This document shows positions 23,186 through 35,372 of a stretch of 64,000 bases of DNA, piece by piece. The position numbers and the translations under genes were made by a program. How positions within the stretch are numbered: the stretch's first letter is position 1; every line of letters begins with the position of its first letter. Source of the stretch: Acorus gramineus. Its lineage: Eukaryota; Streptophyta; Magnoliopsida; Acorales; Acoraceae. The DNA lies in contig JAUJYN010000082.1 of the NCBI GenBank assembly GCA_030737835.1, positions 123,828 through 187,827 on the forward strand, given 5' to 3'. Under the pieces are notes generated by a model. The model ran no database searches. It saw nothing but the letters and a program-made list of their open reading frames with translations, and had not been told where the DNA came from.

Positions 23186-25985
23186 TCAATACACAAGCTT
23201 TGGCTCGAACTCAGCGAAATCGACAGAGCCAGACTCGATCGGAGGCATGAGATAGGCAGCCAAGATCTCGGAGGCCAGGGTCGCGACATGGGGAATCTTC
23301 TTCAAGTTCTTCACAAAAGGAATGTCCTGACTCTCACCCACAGCTATCAGCTTTTTGTTGATCTCCACCATCCTGTCCAACTTCCTCTTGAACTCTGGGT
23401 TCTCGACATCCAAGACCGCAGGGAAAATACGCGCTGTCGTCCTGTTTGTCTGCACAACACAATCAATGGTGAATGAGGTTTGGTTTAGACTTGGACTCCA
23501 TTTGGAACCGATTGTTAAACTGATTCTGCTTCTGCAAAATCAGTATTCATATGATTGATTCATCGATTCCAATCATTTTTTTTAAATTTTAGCAACAGCT
23601 TTTATGCAAAAGCTAATTGAGAGTATCTTTTATAAAAAAGCTGGTTGAGAGGCTTAGTCTTGTTTAGGTGCTTTGCCATCTAAAAAACAAGACCAAAGTG
23701 GGGAAAATAAATTGTCCTATTAATGTGTTTTCAACGCATGAATCGACAACAATCTCAGAATGACAGAATTTGAATATTTTCCTGAATAGACTATAACATA
23801 GATGAAATTTGCTACAATGTAATAGTAGAATCTGCACATAGGACTTCTGATTACCTCGATGATGACATGCATATCGAATTCTTTGGTGTTAAGGCCAATG
23901 CCTTCGTAGAAAGCAGTGCGTTGGCAGTCATTAAGGTACATCGTCACATAAACCTGTCGAATTCAAGTAGAGACCAGAAAAAAAAAACAGATCAGAAGCA
24001 GCAATGGCTACTAAGCTGAACATCAAGTTCAAGTAAATCACATCCACTTAGTTCATAATTTACTGAAATCATATAAGCCAATATAGTAGCAATAACAAAA
24101 ATTCTGATTACCGAAAGGCAGAAGAACCGTGACCACAGCTTCGCCTTCCAGTCGTTGAGGAACTGAGGCTGAGCCTTCATCAGCGCCGAGAAGAAGTCTC
24201 CATGTCTGTTCTCATCTTGGCACCAGTTCTCAAAGTACTTGAATATGGGATAGCATTGGTATTCTGGGTTGGCCTTTAGATGCCTGTAAATGGTGATGTA
24301 CCTCCAGTAACCGATCTTTTCGGATAAGTAGGTCGCATAGAATATGAACTTCGGCTTGAAGAATGTGTATTTCCTGGCTTTTGTCAGGAATCCAAGGTCC
24401 AGTGCCAGGTTGAAATCAGACAGACCCTTGTTCAGAAACCTGGATAGAACATGAACTGGGTATAAAATGGGAATTGATTGGGAAAATAGCTTTGAAAAAT
24501 GTAATTTTTAATCGGATTGTTACATGCCCATTCAATTGTCATAACTTAATCCAGGCATATGGAACAAGTAACATAAGAGCACATATTACATACCCGGCAT
24601 GTCTGGCTTCATCCCTCGACATGAGCGAAAAGATCTCTGCCACAACTGGATTTGTTTTCTGTTACAGAATTTGTATCAGAAGATCTATTGAGGCAAAGTC
24701 CCCCTCAGAAAGTCATGACATATGAATCGAACATCATAGTATCTAATCAGCTCGCCCAGAATACATACTTGGTACGTTTTATTATTAGTAGGTAATCTTA
24801 GATCTCTTGGGGTCCTGCTAATAAGTTGTGCTATATATAATTTTTTAAATCAATAATCTATACTTTTTACTATTTGTGACCCATAAAAGGAATGCCAATA
24901 CTCTTGAACGATCAACATTTTGAATCAATTAAAAAAATCATAATAATAATAAAAAAAAACAGTCTTGATTTTCTTCCTTGTGAAAACATGTTCTTTTCTC
25001 ATAATTCATATGTTAAACATATATGCTGCTAACTAATGAAATCCAACACTAAGCCCCTCGTTTGGTTTGAGAATAGGCCCATAATAACTGAGAATTAGTT
25101 GGAATAACATAAAAAATGGATGTTTGGATTACTAGAATAAATGAAAATATGTATGTCAGAATTAACTGTAGCACATGGGTTTCAGTTAACCCCTAGAATT
25201 AAATTATTTCAGGTTATTCAACCCAAAAGAATATATGGTGGGTCATTATTTTTTCATCTTTATAAATATTTATCCGCGTCTAAACAACTAAAACTTTTAT
25301 TATTACGTTTTTTCAACGAGAATAATTCAAAACACAACTAAATAAAAAAAAATCACATTATCCTTGTTTATACTAGAATAATCATAAATCTCATAATAAC
25401 TTAATTCTCAAACGGGGCTAACTGAATCCCATTATCATCCATTTACCCCAATTCAATCCCAAACCAATCCCTCCCCCCCCCAAAAAAAAAAAAAAGAACA
25501 CTAGACAATCATAAAAACCTCACCTTGAGCCTCCTCCCGAGCTCCTTGTAAAGCAAGAACCCCGAAAACTCGGCCGTGCAAGACCTCTCCAAGAATTCAA
25601 CAAAGATCTGCCTGAGAGGCCCCTCCAGCTTGTCCGCCGCCTCCTTGAACTCTTTGTTCCTCACGAAATGGGTCTGATTGTAATCCGTCTTGAACTCGTT
25701 CAACAGCGCCTCGAATTCCGCCTCGTTCAGGTTCTTGTTCATCTGGGTGTTGAAAAGCGCCTCCATTTCGTCGAAGTCCGTCGTGTAGAACCTCGGCGTC
25801 AGCAGGGTCTCCTGGATTTCGGACTTCCCTCCACCCTTCTTCGGCTTCGGCTTCGGCTTCGGCGGCGCCGTCGCCGCCACCGAAGACATCCTCACGAGGG
25901 AGGTGGGTCTTCGGACGGCGGTGGGTGCACCGAATCTGGTGATGGGTTTGATGGGTTTCAACAGAGACATCTCTGCTGCCGCCAT
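23186..25985 (-). CDS. CRD1: Mg-protoporphyrin IX monomethyl ester oxidative cyclase, chloroplastic
   Basis: Five exons on the minus strand: 25524-25985, 24594-24658, 24112-24439, 23855-23953, 23186-23449; 1218 nt, 405 aa, close to the ~409 aa of Arabidopsis CHL27. The enzyme makes the isocyclic E ring of chlorophyll, turning Mg-protoporphyrin IX monomethyl ester into divinyl protochlorophyllide at plastid membranes. The first ~45 residues are a Ser/Arg/Pro-rich transit peptide, followed by a Lys/Pro run ([12 protein letters not shown]). Di-iron ligands are visible: Glu139 in AEFSG, Glu171 and His174 in SRDEARH, Glu252 and His255 in CQDENRH. The end, [15 protein letters not shown], is complete. 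No truncation. The promoter has two G-boxes, fitting light control. Confidence 0.98.
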
Positions 25986-26103
25986 TGATGGATGGGTTTG
26001 AGTGAGTGAGTGTGCTTTGTGAAGGTGGGGTTTTTATTTAAAAAAAGGGAGTGATTTTTGTGTCTGATCCGATTGGGAAATCTGTGGCTTTGAATGGGAT
26101 TTT

Positions 26104-26197
26104 GACACGTGTACTTTGGTGATGACGTGGAGGGTTGGGATGGGTTTGATCTGAAGCGCGAAAATGTGTTTTATTGGTTGGGGAGGGTGACACGTGT
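26104..26197. promoter_or_regulatory. Twin G-boxes and an ACGT element upstream of CRD1
   Basis: GACACGTGT occurs at 26104-26112 and again at 26189-26197, about 120 and 205 bp before the CRD1 start codon. TGACGTGG (26123-26130) and ATTGG, an inverted CCAAT box (about 26173), lie between them. G-box plus CCAAT is the layout seen in light- and PIF/HY5-regulated chlorophyll genes; binding itself is inferred. Confidence 0.6.
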
Positions 26198-27276
26198 GTG
26201 GTGGTCGTTATGGAAAGATTTGTGTTTTTTTTGGGTTTTGTATGGTCTGTGTAAGTTCTCTGTCTTAATTTCTGACTTTTATTTATTTTTGAAAAAAAAT
26301 TTGGAAACTGAAACTATGGGAGTATAAATCTGTGGGAGAAGGAGAAACCAATATGATCAAACTGTACAACATATGAATTGAATTATATAATTTATAAATT
26401 GAACTGTATAATTAATTATTAAATATGTGTATCACTCTTTTATTGAATTAAATCAAATCCGTGTTTGGTTAGTACTATCATCTTCGAATAAAAGAAGGAC
26501 ACATGTATCAAACAATTAACTGTAAAGTTCGATGCTGATGGATTGATCGAGATCAAACCTGATTGAATCTGAACTCCTTCGTTACATGTAGTCTGAGGGG
26601 ACATGTATACACTTCTCTAAACGAGAGTTATATCTTATTAATAAATTTAATGATTTTAATCTAATAGACCCATTCAATATAATATATAAGAAAGATACAT
26701 TTTTCATAAAAAGACATATCTTATTTGAGATTGTTTACTATTTTTAAAAAATCAAAACGTGTGCGGATTGACCCTCACATTATTCTTATATTTAACCAGG
26801 TGTATGCACTTTGTCATTGGTATTGGAAGAATTAGACATATATTATAAAATTATAAATTTTATATATTTGAAAATTGATTAAACTTAATTATCATGATTA
26901 ATTAATTTGAACAATTCAAATAATATTTTACAGAAAATGTGTTACACGATCACCCCAACTAGTATACCAATTTAGAGGGAAAAATGGATAAGGATATTGG
27001 CTCAAGAAGAAATCCATTATTCAAATACACTGTTCAGATTTAAATTTAGACACTGAGGTGGATCTGATTTAATTTAGAAAACAATCTAACAAGGTTAATC
27101 AGAGATGTGATGGTGTAAGCTTTGGCAAAATGCTTGATTGGAAAATGATATATCCAACTTGTGTTCAGCACCCACAGATTTTTTTTTTTAAAAAAAATAT
27201 ATAACCTCCTTCATTAAAATACATACTGTATATGAAGTAAAATATATATTCAGATACACTAATATATTATTTTAAC

Positions 27277-27730
27277 TGAAATTCATATAACCCCTTGACT
27301 TTTCTTAAAATCCATATAACCCCTTGAAAACACCTTGTAAATCCAAATAACCCCTTGAATAAAATTTTCGTTAACAGATGTGAATATTTTATGAATATTT
27401 CATTTGGTTAACCATGATTGAAAACACAATATACTAAAAATACAAAAAATCCTATGAAAATGATGACTTTACCTCTCTCGATATAATGAAACCCTATCTA
27501 GAGAGATAAAATTATCATTACAAATGATTTTTATATTTTTAACACATTATAAATTTTTTTTATAGGTATATTATGTTTTCTATCAAGATTAATAAAATAT
27601 AATATTAACAAAATATTCATCATCTGAAAATGTAAATGTTATTCATGGGAATTTATTGTGTGTTTTCAAGGAGTTAAATAGATTTTAAAGAAAAGTCAGT
27701 TTACATGGGGGTTACATGGATCTTTCCCTA
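27277..27730. mobile_element. Second foldback MULE-like MITE
   Basis: The left arm (..CATATAACCCCTTGACTTTTC.., CTTGAAAACAC) and right arm (..GTGTTTTCAAGGAGTTAAA.., GGTTACATGGATC) are inverted relatives. Internal motifs such as GGTTAACCATG resemble the element at 18686-19152. Boundaries are approximate and no target duplication was fixed. Confidence 0.5.
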
Positions 27731-29243
27731 AAATAAATTATAGCCCAATATATTGCAATATAGCTCATACACCTCGATAATCATTTGCAACATATACAAG
27801 CTGATGCAAACAGACTTGAGTGCATTAATCATTTGCAATAACATAGTTTGACTCAAACATGGTTTAAATAAAGGCATGTGTAATTGTGTTCTGATTCATC
27901 TCTACCATTATAACTGACTTCACTTTATTACCCCTCAATAAAAAAAAAAAAATCATAGTCTCCCAAAAAAACATTAAAAAAAAAAAATCCTTAACAAAAT
28001 TTATAATAAAATCCCCAACCCTCCAATTCTAGTAAAATGGAGTTCAAAAAAAATGTGAAATCATTGTTTAGAAAATTATTTAATCCAAAGGAAGGGGGAA
28101 AATAAATTTAGGAACCTCTACCTTGTTTGAAACCTGCCTGACAACTTTCCAATCAAAGATTCCAATAATCACACATATACAATTTGATGCTGTTGGGTAA
28201 AAGCTTAAAAAACCATGATCTGTAGACAAAAAAAAATCAGCCCTTGGGGTGCAGTTGCCTTCTCCTCAAAGTGCACACTTATTTAGCACCAAAAAAAAAA
28301 AGTGCACACTTATTTGAAACTTCTAGGTGGTAATTTAGTATTTATTACAGCGCGTTCGAGATATAAATTGAGAGAAAGAACCAAAACCAATGAATTATTG
28401 ATTTCTTCTCTTGTTTCTTATATATGTATATATATAAACATCACAGAGCCAGAGAATCAATCACAGATTTGCTGAAGCTGAAAACAACACATGAACCCCC
28501 TCATTGCCATTGATAACAAGGGTGCACTTGAACTAGGGTGCCTACATTTTAAATATGAGAAAGATTAGCACCAACAAAGTAAGACTTGTTATAATTGAAA
28601 AAAAATGAATAGATGAGCTACAATAGGATATGGATTTGTATATAAGTTTGATTCTTGTTGCATTAGATAATCGGATCCCATCAAGTTCGGTCAATCTCCA
28701 ATAGAAGACTTACTCGTGACAACCTAGCATGCTTAATTTGCATATGAGGTTGTGACAATTTTTGCCACGAACTAACCATACCTAATGATCCAGACTTAGT
28801 GTGTGTGGCCCTATCATTATAGAGCTCTCACATGCTATCCGAGTTCAATGACTAAAAACAAGAAGGCAAATTTGAATTGCGAAGTACAACCTAACATCAT
28901 ATGAAACGAATGCAAATTAAATATCATGCTATCTTTGTGTATTGAGTTGGTGATGAAGTTCAGAGAAAATGGATCATATAGTTTAACACTTCCATATTTA
29001 CATACTGGATTTTAATTTCCAAAGCAACTTAGATGGGACATGGGAAAAATTATGCAATTGTTTTAACTTATTATCATGTCAAACAAAATTCAGATCAGAT
29101 TCAGTTGTTTTGTATACCAAGACATTGCAAGTCTAAACACATAATCGGATGCAAATTGGTCAATATTATGACAAATGCAGTTATTTTTTAGATTAAATGA
29201 TCAAAGAAAGGCATGCAAAACAAATAGGTCATTGAATTACCGT

Positions 29244-32200
29244 CTATTGTCCAAGAATATGAACTTCTTGATCAAGTGAAGTTGCTGTCCCATCAAAGGC
29301 ACTTCCTTCACCAGCGCTCTTTTCAACTTGGCCTGTAGTCCTTATAGAGGTACTTTCGACAATTATATCTTCTGTAATTTTATTCTGCTCAGAATCCTGT
29401 TGCTCTTCAATCGTAGGAAATGTGAATGCGTCCGAACCATTCTCGTCGCGCCTGTGATTGTACTTCAAATTCTCATCAATTGCACTGTAATCCAAATTCC
29501 GCAATATACTTGGGATGGATTCATTCCCACCCATCATAAATTTACTGCCCATTTCTATGTCAATCTTCTCCTTTGGGCTGATCATATCTATGCCAGTACT
29601 TGGAGTAGCGGATCCAACCTCGATTTGCTCATCTATCACCCATGACCGGAAATTGTTCAGTGAAGGAGGGATCCTTGTGAAGAACAACTCCTTGAAATTC
29701 CTTAACAACCCCTTGTTATATGGATTTTCTCTCTTATCATATCGATATCGAAAGTTTTCATAGGTCGTCTGCAATATAAATGGAAAGAATAATGATCCTT
29801 GTATGAATGCAAGAAATCATGTACATTTATACACATCATGAATGCAAGAATCTCTCTTTTTTTTCTTTTTTTTTGTTTATAGGTGAAAACATGTTATATC
29901 AAACATATAGTTGAAGAGTTCTACTTATATTACACATTGAATACAGGAAAAACAGTCTCCAATTAGTATAAGAGAAACATGAAGTAGAGAAGTAAAAAAA
30001 AAACCTGATTTGTGCTGATCAGATATAGATGGAAAATGGTGAGCCCTCCAACAAACCAAACTGCTATAAAAGTGTACACTATGAGCGCAATCGACAAACC
30101 ATGTCCCTTAATTGCTTTCCATAATTCCAAGTTTTGTAATTTCTTTTCCTCGTAAATATTGACCCACGAGAAGGTGAAGACATAGATACACAAGAAGGTT
30201 GAGGTTGATATAAATAAGAAGAAGAATCGGTAATTACGCTGTAATAGATTCAAATGAAACCAGTTAGATACAACAAAACACCCAAAAAATTGCATCATTA
30301 GCATATGTATTCCTAGAAAATGAACTTACAAGTCCAATGCACTGACCAACCCATGGGCAATGGTGATCAAATCTCTGGACGCAATTGTTGCAGACTGAAC
30401 AGTGAGATGCACGGGGTGGGCGATAAAGCAAACAAGTATCACAGTATTTCACTTTCACTGCACAACCATTTACAATGACATCTTTGGTTCGGGGTAGTCT
30501 TAGATGAGGAGTTCTCCCATGGACCCATTCCATAGATGGAGTCGTGACATCAAAGCCTTCGTCAGACTCTGGTGGTCTAGAATTCCTGGGCACTATACCT
30601 GGATCTCTACCAGATGTCAAGAAGAGAAATATCAAATCCTGCATTTGTCATCAAAAGGAAATGAGAATCAATTAATACACACGAATCCTAATCCAAATGA
30701 TAAATCAGATAACCAGAAAGATAAAATTTTCAAAGAAGATAGAGAGGATAACACTCTCTCCAAGATTTTTTCTATGACCAGAAACCCCAACATTTGTTGG
30801 AAAATTCCAGATGGAAAAATAGTAAGAATAGTAAAAAAAAATAAGATTAACATTGATAACAATAACACTAAGACTAATAGTAAAATAAAAATAATAGCAA
30901 GAATAACTGTTGTTGTTATTGCTATTCATAATGGTATTGTTACTTTTATAATTTTGTTCTTACTAATGTTCTTACTCCTTTGTTATTGTTGTTGTTGTTA
31001 TTCTTATTGTTATTGTTAATGTTATTCTTATCGTTATTCTTATTGTTATGTAAGCCCTAGAGGGTTCAAACTAAGACCTGTGAAGAAAACTTTTTGGCTC
31101 TAGCCAGAGAGCCAACCCCATGTGGGTTAATCTCCAAGAGTTAACTGACATCATAACTTGTTTTGAAGAGATGGGAAAATATCTGTCCATCAATCAAGTT
31201 GTCACTAAGAGATATCAATAGATCAACAAAATCATGCAATGAAATTGTAACAAAAATATATATGAGATTCTGAACCGGCATGAAGTTTTAAAAGCGCATG
31301 TGAAGGAAGGATTGGGAAACCTTGGTTTAGCAAAATGATCTAAATGAGATTCTGAACTCGTTGGACAATATTCGACACGTGAAGAAAGCAGTGGATATAG
31401 CAGCAGCTGGCCTCACAAAGGATAGGTTGGACTATACATGCTTTCTACAAGGATTGCAATTCATAGTCCATATTTGCTATGGTTTTCATTATATTTATAT
31501 TTGTGTTTATTTGACTAGTTCTCGTTCTATTGATATTGTGACATGCAAAGAGTGATCTCACCCATCTCCAAGGATAGGAGTTGATTCAAACTTCATCCCA
31601 ACATAATAAATTTTGTTTTGTTTTGATATCAAAATTGGCAAGCAAAATATTTCAGCAGATACTTTGAAGGCGGGAATTGGAAGAATAATATGTGAGAATA
31701 ACATAAATATCATACTCACTGACAAAGTGACGATGACAGCCACAAATGTAACCACAACATGATAGACATATAATAACTGTTCTTCAAGGGGGTCCAATTT
31801 TTTTTCACTGTTTTGGATATTTTCTTCTTGGTTGTTGATCTTCTCAATCATCTGCCAACAGAATGCAATTGCTGGACCAGCTATGAGAAGTGCAGATAAA
31901 AACAGTGATGCTACATCTGGACCAAATATCAATCTCCCGCCACAGATGAATTTCTGGAGCACACCCCACCCATCCACACAGGCCAAAGAAAAAATACAGA
32001 GAAACGACTGTCAGATTCAGTCTATAAATTAGGCATGGTAGATTTCACATGTCATAACACCAAGAATTTGAAAAAAATGTTCATTTTGTCACAAACTCAG
32101 ATCATTATTCAATATAACATCAAGGTCCAAAATTTCCTAGTTAGAAATGAAAAGAAAAACTTAACTTTTTAAAATCCCTATATGTTGTTGCTTATACAAC

Positions 32201-33444
32201 TTAATGAAATTAATCAAGATAAAATTCTCCTCTAAGAAAGAAAAAAAAAAAGAACCAACACCGAGGAGGAAATTGATGCTTCTAACATACATGGAAGAAC
32301 TCAATTCTGTTCCTTTACCAGGCACTATGTGATTTCTTACCATCATTGCAAAAAGAAGTAAATAATCAGTGGATGCATTCACAATGGCTTGCTTTGAATC
32401 AGATTTTGTTTTATCTGCTCGGTCAGGAAAATATCCAGCACATTAAAAAAAAAAATACATCCAGCATTGGTTGTTAAGTCAGGGATTTGATAAAGATGAC
32501 CACCTTAATGATGCACAAAAAAGAAATCTTGGAATTGTTGAATGAAATGAAGAAATATATATGAAAGAACAAAGAAGTAAAGAGAGATATGAGTGAATCA
32601 AGAACTGTTCTCTTCATATCAAATATTATTGTGAGTGGGGAAGTATAACTTGATCTACCTAGAGACAAGGAGGCTTCCACTGATGAAGGTCAAATTGGAT
32701 ATATCAACAAAATTTAAGAAAATTTGTAATTTTTTTTCCTGCCATTGTTCAGAACCATATTCCATTTCTAACTTATGGCATACATAACTAAATGGATTTC
32801 ATATATCATAACATCAATCAACAGAAGGAAAATAAAGAAACCAAACCCCTTCTTCCACAAGTCTCCTATAATTCAAGAGAAACCCATTTTGTGTTTTGTT
32901 TGTAGTTTGTACTTAAAAAACACCATTTCAGAAACCAGCATATCGAAAAAGAACTGCAATCCAATATCACATACACGATGGAAAATAGTATCAACTTCTA
33001 CATTGTCTTTCCAAAACCATTTTCATTAGACCAGATCATTAGACAGATAAAAAACCAGTTTCATATCGCATCCAGAGAGAAACCACAGATCAAAATAACC
33101 AAACCAGAAAATCAAACAGTGATCACGAAATGATATGACATCCTTCACTTAAAAACCAGTCAAACAAACAACACCCGGCATTCAAAATCCCCAACTTTCC
33201 TAAAAGACCAGCACATCAAAACCCGAACAAGATCAATGCAAGAACCCAAATGCAAACAAAAAAAAAAAAAAAAGCAACCTATTTGGAAACACAGCCAAAC
33301 AAACAAGACCCACCATTCAAAATCCAAACTTTCCAAACAAAAACACAAAAAACAAACCCTTACATTGCTCCCTTTCCAGACTTTATACAGCCTCCTGGGT
33401 TGCGGCGTCTCCTCCTCCTCCTCCCCCAAAGACGTCTCCTTCAT
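29244..33444 (-). CDS. DHHC-type protein S-acyltransferase (PAT)
   Basis: Five exons on the minus strand: 33364-33444, 31720-31953, 30330-30638, 30005-30238, 29244-29768, all phase 0; 460 aa. It attaches palmitate to cysteines of membrane proteins through a thioester. The N-terminus reads [11 protein letters not shown] then [13 protein letters not shown], typical of plant PATs. Four membrane segments lie at about 44-66, 88-112, 213-234 and 258-283. The Cys-rich domain ([20 protein letters not shown]) carries the catalytic DHHC at residues 196-199, then [19 protein letters not shown] (287-290) is the conserved TTxE motif. The ~170-residue tail is long, polar and acidic. Intron 2 has a GTTATT-type microsatellite. 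Which numbered PAT it is cannot be told from sequence alone. Confidence 0.94.
30906..31047. repeat. GTTATT-type microsatellite in PAT intron 2
   Basis: A run of degenerate GTT/ATT/GTTATT units, with a complementary-looking AAT/AAC-rich stretch just before it. Confidence 0.7.
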
Positions 33445-33670
33445 CTTCAGATAAACAGAAGAAAACCCAAAACCACCCCCTCAAAAATCCAAACTGGGTC
33501 TCCGAATCCAATCACAAAAACGTCGCTTTTGCTCGTCCGACAACCATTTGAAACAGAGAGCGAGACAGAGAGGGGGGAGAGAGAGAGAGAGAGAAGAGAC
33601 AAGAATATGTTTTGTCGCCCCTCCCGTAATCCGGATCAATCGATGAACGTCCCCTTCATCATCAGCATCA

Positions 33671-33703
<33 letters not shown>

Positions 33704-34906
33704 AAAAACTTTTGCTTTTGTCTCTCTAAAACGGATTCCCGTCTTCGTCCAATCTATCTCTCTCTGTCTTTTCTCGGGGTCTCCAATTTCCCGCGTTATT
33801 TTCGCGCGAAACCAACGCCTTTGTTTGATTTATTGATCAACGACGATATTTTGGTGGTTTTTCTCGCGATAACGTTTTTTATTTCAATTTATCGTGGCAG
33901 CGCATGAGCAGCCATCACGACGTGAGGGCCAATGGGAATGTGCCACGTGTTCTTCGGGGGGGGGTGGGGGACAACGTAAGATTCTGTTGTTAGTTAATAA
34001 TAATTATAAATGGTGTTTGATGCAGTATTATATATCCTATTCGAGTATATGATAAAGTTAAGAACATTGAAACTATACATTAATCATTATTGTATTGATT
34101 ATAATAATATTTCACCAACTTTTTTTTTTTTTTTGTTGTATTGATTATAATAATAGGAGAGGAATGTTGGTCATCTTTTGTTGTGTTAGAATAACAATGC
34201 AGGATGAGTTGGCATATGCAAATCTCCAGCTTGATTCGAAACCATTTTAATGAGATGGGATGGATTTTGTGGGGATATATACTTTTTAAACTTTTTTTCG
34301 AAATGAATTGTATAAATATTTCAAGTAAAGTATACGATCAAAATGAATTATGTATTTTATATTCTTAATAATTTTCATGAACGTATATATGCACTTGGAA
34401 AAAAAAAATCAAGTATGGGATTGCATGGTGGATTATACAATGCTATATGCATTCTTTGTATGCAATTCTGTCAATCTCATTTTGCTAATGAGGCATGCAT
34501 CTTTCAATGTTTTGCTGGCCCACTTAAGATCCATATTGTTCGAGTAAGCCCACATTAAGTGGGCCGTGCCTTCACGTGGCTCTTTGTGGAAAATAATGTC
34601 AAACTCTATGTGTAGCTCCATCAGCCGTACTAATTGATATTATTTTTAAAAACTCATTAAAATACATACTATTATGAAAAGCAAAGTATAAACTGACATA
34701 AACTATTTTTTTTCTTTAACAAAATAAAAAATTTAATTTTAATATACTATGATATCGTAATGTATAAACGGTTGGAGTATTATTTATGGACTGTAAAATA
34801 AATTGAATAGATGGGTTTGAAAGAACTGCAGCCCATTTAAATTCCTAAACAAATCCTACATTCCTAATTGCCAGGTTAACCCGTTTATTAACTACTGCTT
34901 TCTCTC

Positions 34907-34919
34907 TTCTAGAACATTC
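34907..34919 (+). promoter_or_regulatory. Perfect heat-shock element of p23
   Basis: TTCTAGAACATTC fits the three-unit element TTCnnGAAnnTTC exactly. It lies 32 bp before a TATA box and ~115 bp before the p23 start codon. Heat-shock factors bind such sites, and p23 is an Hsp90 co-chaperone, so site and product agree. Confidence 0.75.
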
Positions 34920-34950
34920 CAGTTCTCTCTCCATGGCCGTTGCCAACCAA

Positions 34951-34958
34951 TATAAATA
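34951..34958 (+). promoter_or_regulatory. TATA box of p23
   Basis: TATAAATA, 83 bp upstream of the ATG and just downstream of the heat-shock element. Confidence 0.65.
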
Positions 34959-35033
34959 ATCCCTCCATCTCCAATGCTTCTCACCAGAAAAAAAAAAAAA
35001 AAAAAAAAAAGAGGAAAGAAAGAAACTCCCAAA

Positions 35034-35335
35034 ATGAGGTGAGTCATGTTTTCTTCCGATAAGTTCTTGCTCTTTTTTTTTGGTGATTTGAATCCCTTCA
35101 AGTAGTTATGGAAATTTTTTTTTTGGTCCTCTCAGCATGAGTTATATATGTTTTTTTTTTTTCAATGGCTACATCTCTATTTGTTATTCATATTCTCTAG
35201 GATCTGAGTATGTTTGATATTTCACTAATCTATGATACATTTTGTCTTTGATCTCATAATGTAGAAATTAGAAAACCTGTTTTTGGTGATGTTTTCACTA
35301 ACAAGCTTATCTTCTGGCACTAGATTGCATCAGTT

Positions 35336-35372
<37 letters not shown>

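Larger units (their letters stand above)
25986..29243. other. Intergenic region CRD1 promoter to PAT 3' end
   Basis: After the CRD1 promoter this is ~3 kb of AT-rich DNA. It contains a foldback MITE (about 27277-27730). I see no gene or RNA in the rest. Confidence 0.6.
33445..35033. other. Divergent promoter region PAT / p23
   Basis: Holds the PAT leader (GA run at about 33571-33595 and a CT run at 33672-33703), a G-box core GCCACGTGT (33942-33950), a G-run (about 33956-33975), and on the right the p23 heat-shock element, TATA box and an A-run. No other gene seen. Confidence 0.6.

Noticed and set aside
25668..25988. 106-aa plus-strand Arg/Leu-rich frame
   Set aside because: Antisense shadow of the GC-rich first exon of CRD1.
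31040..31120. Possible tRNA or SINE from a GGGTTCAAACTAAGACC B-box-like word
   Set aside because: No A-box, no cloverleaf partner and no flanking duplication could be found.
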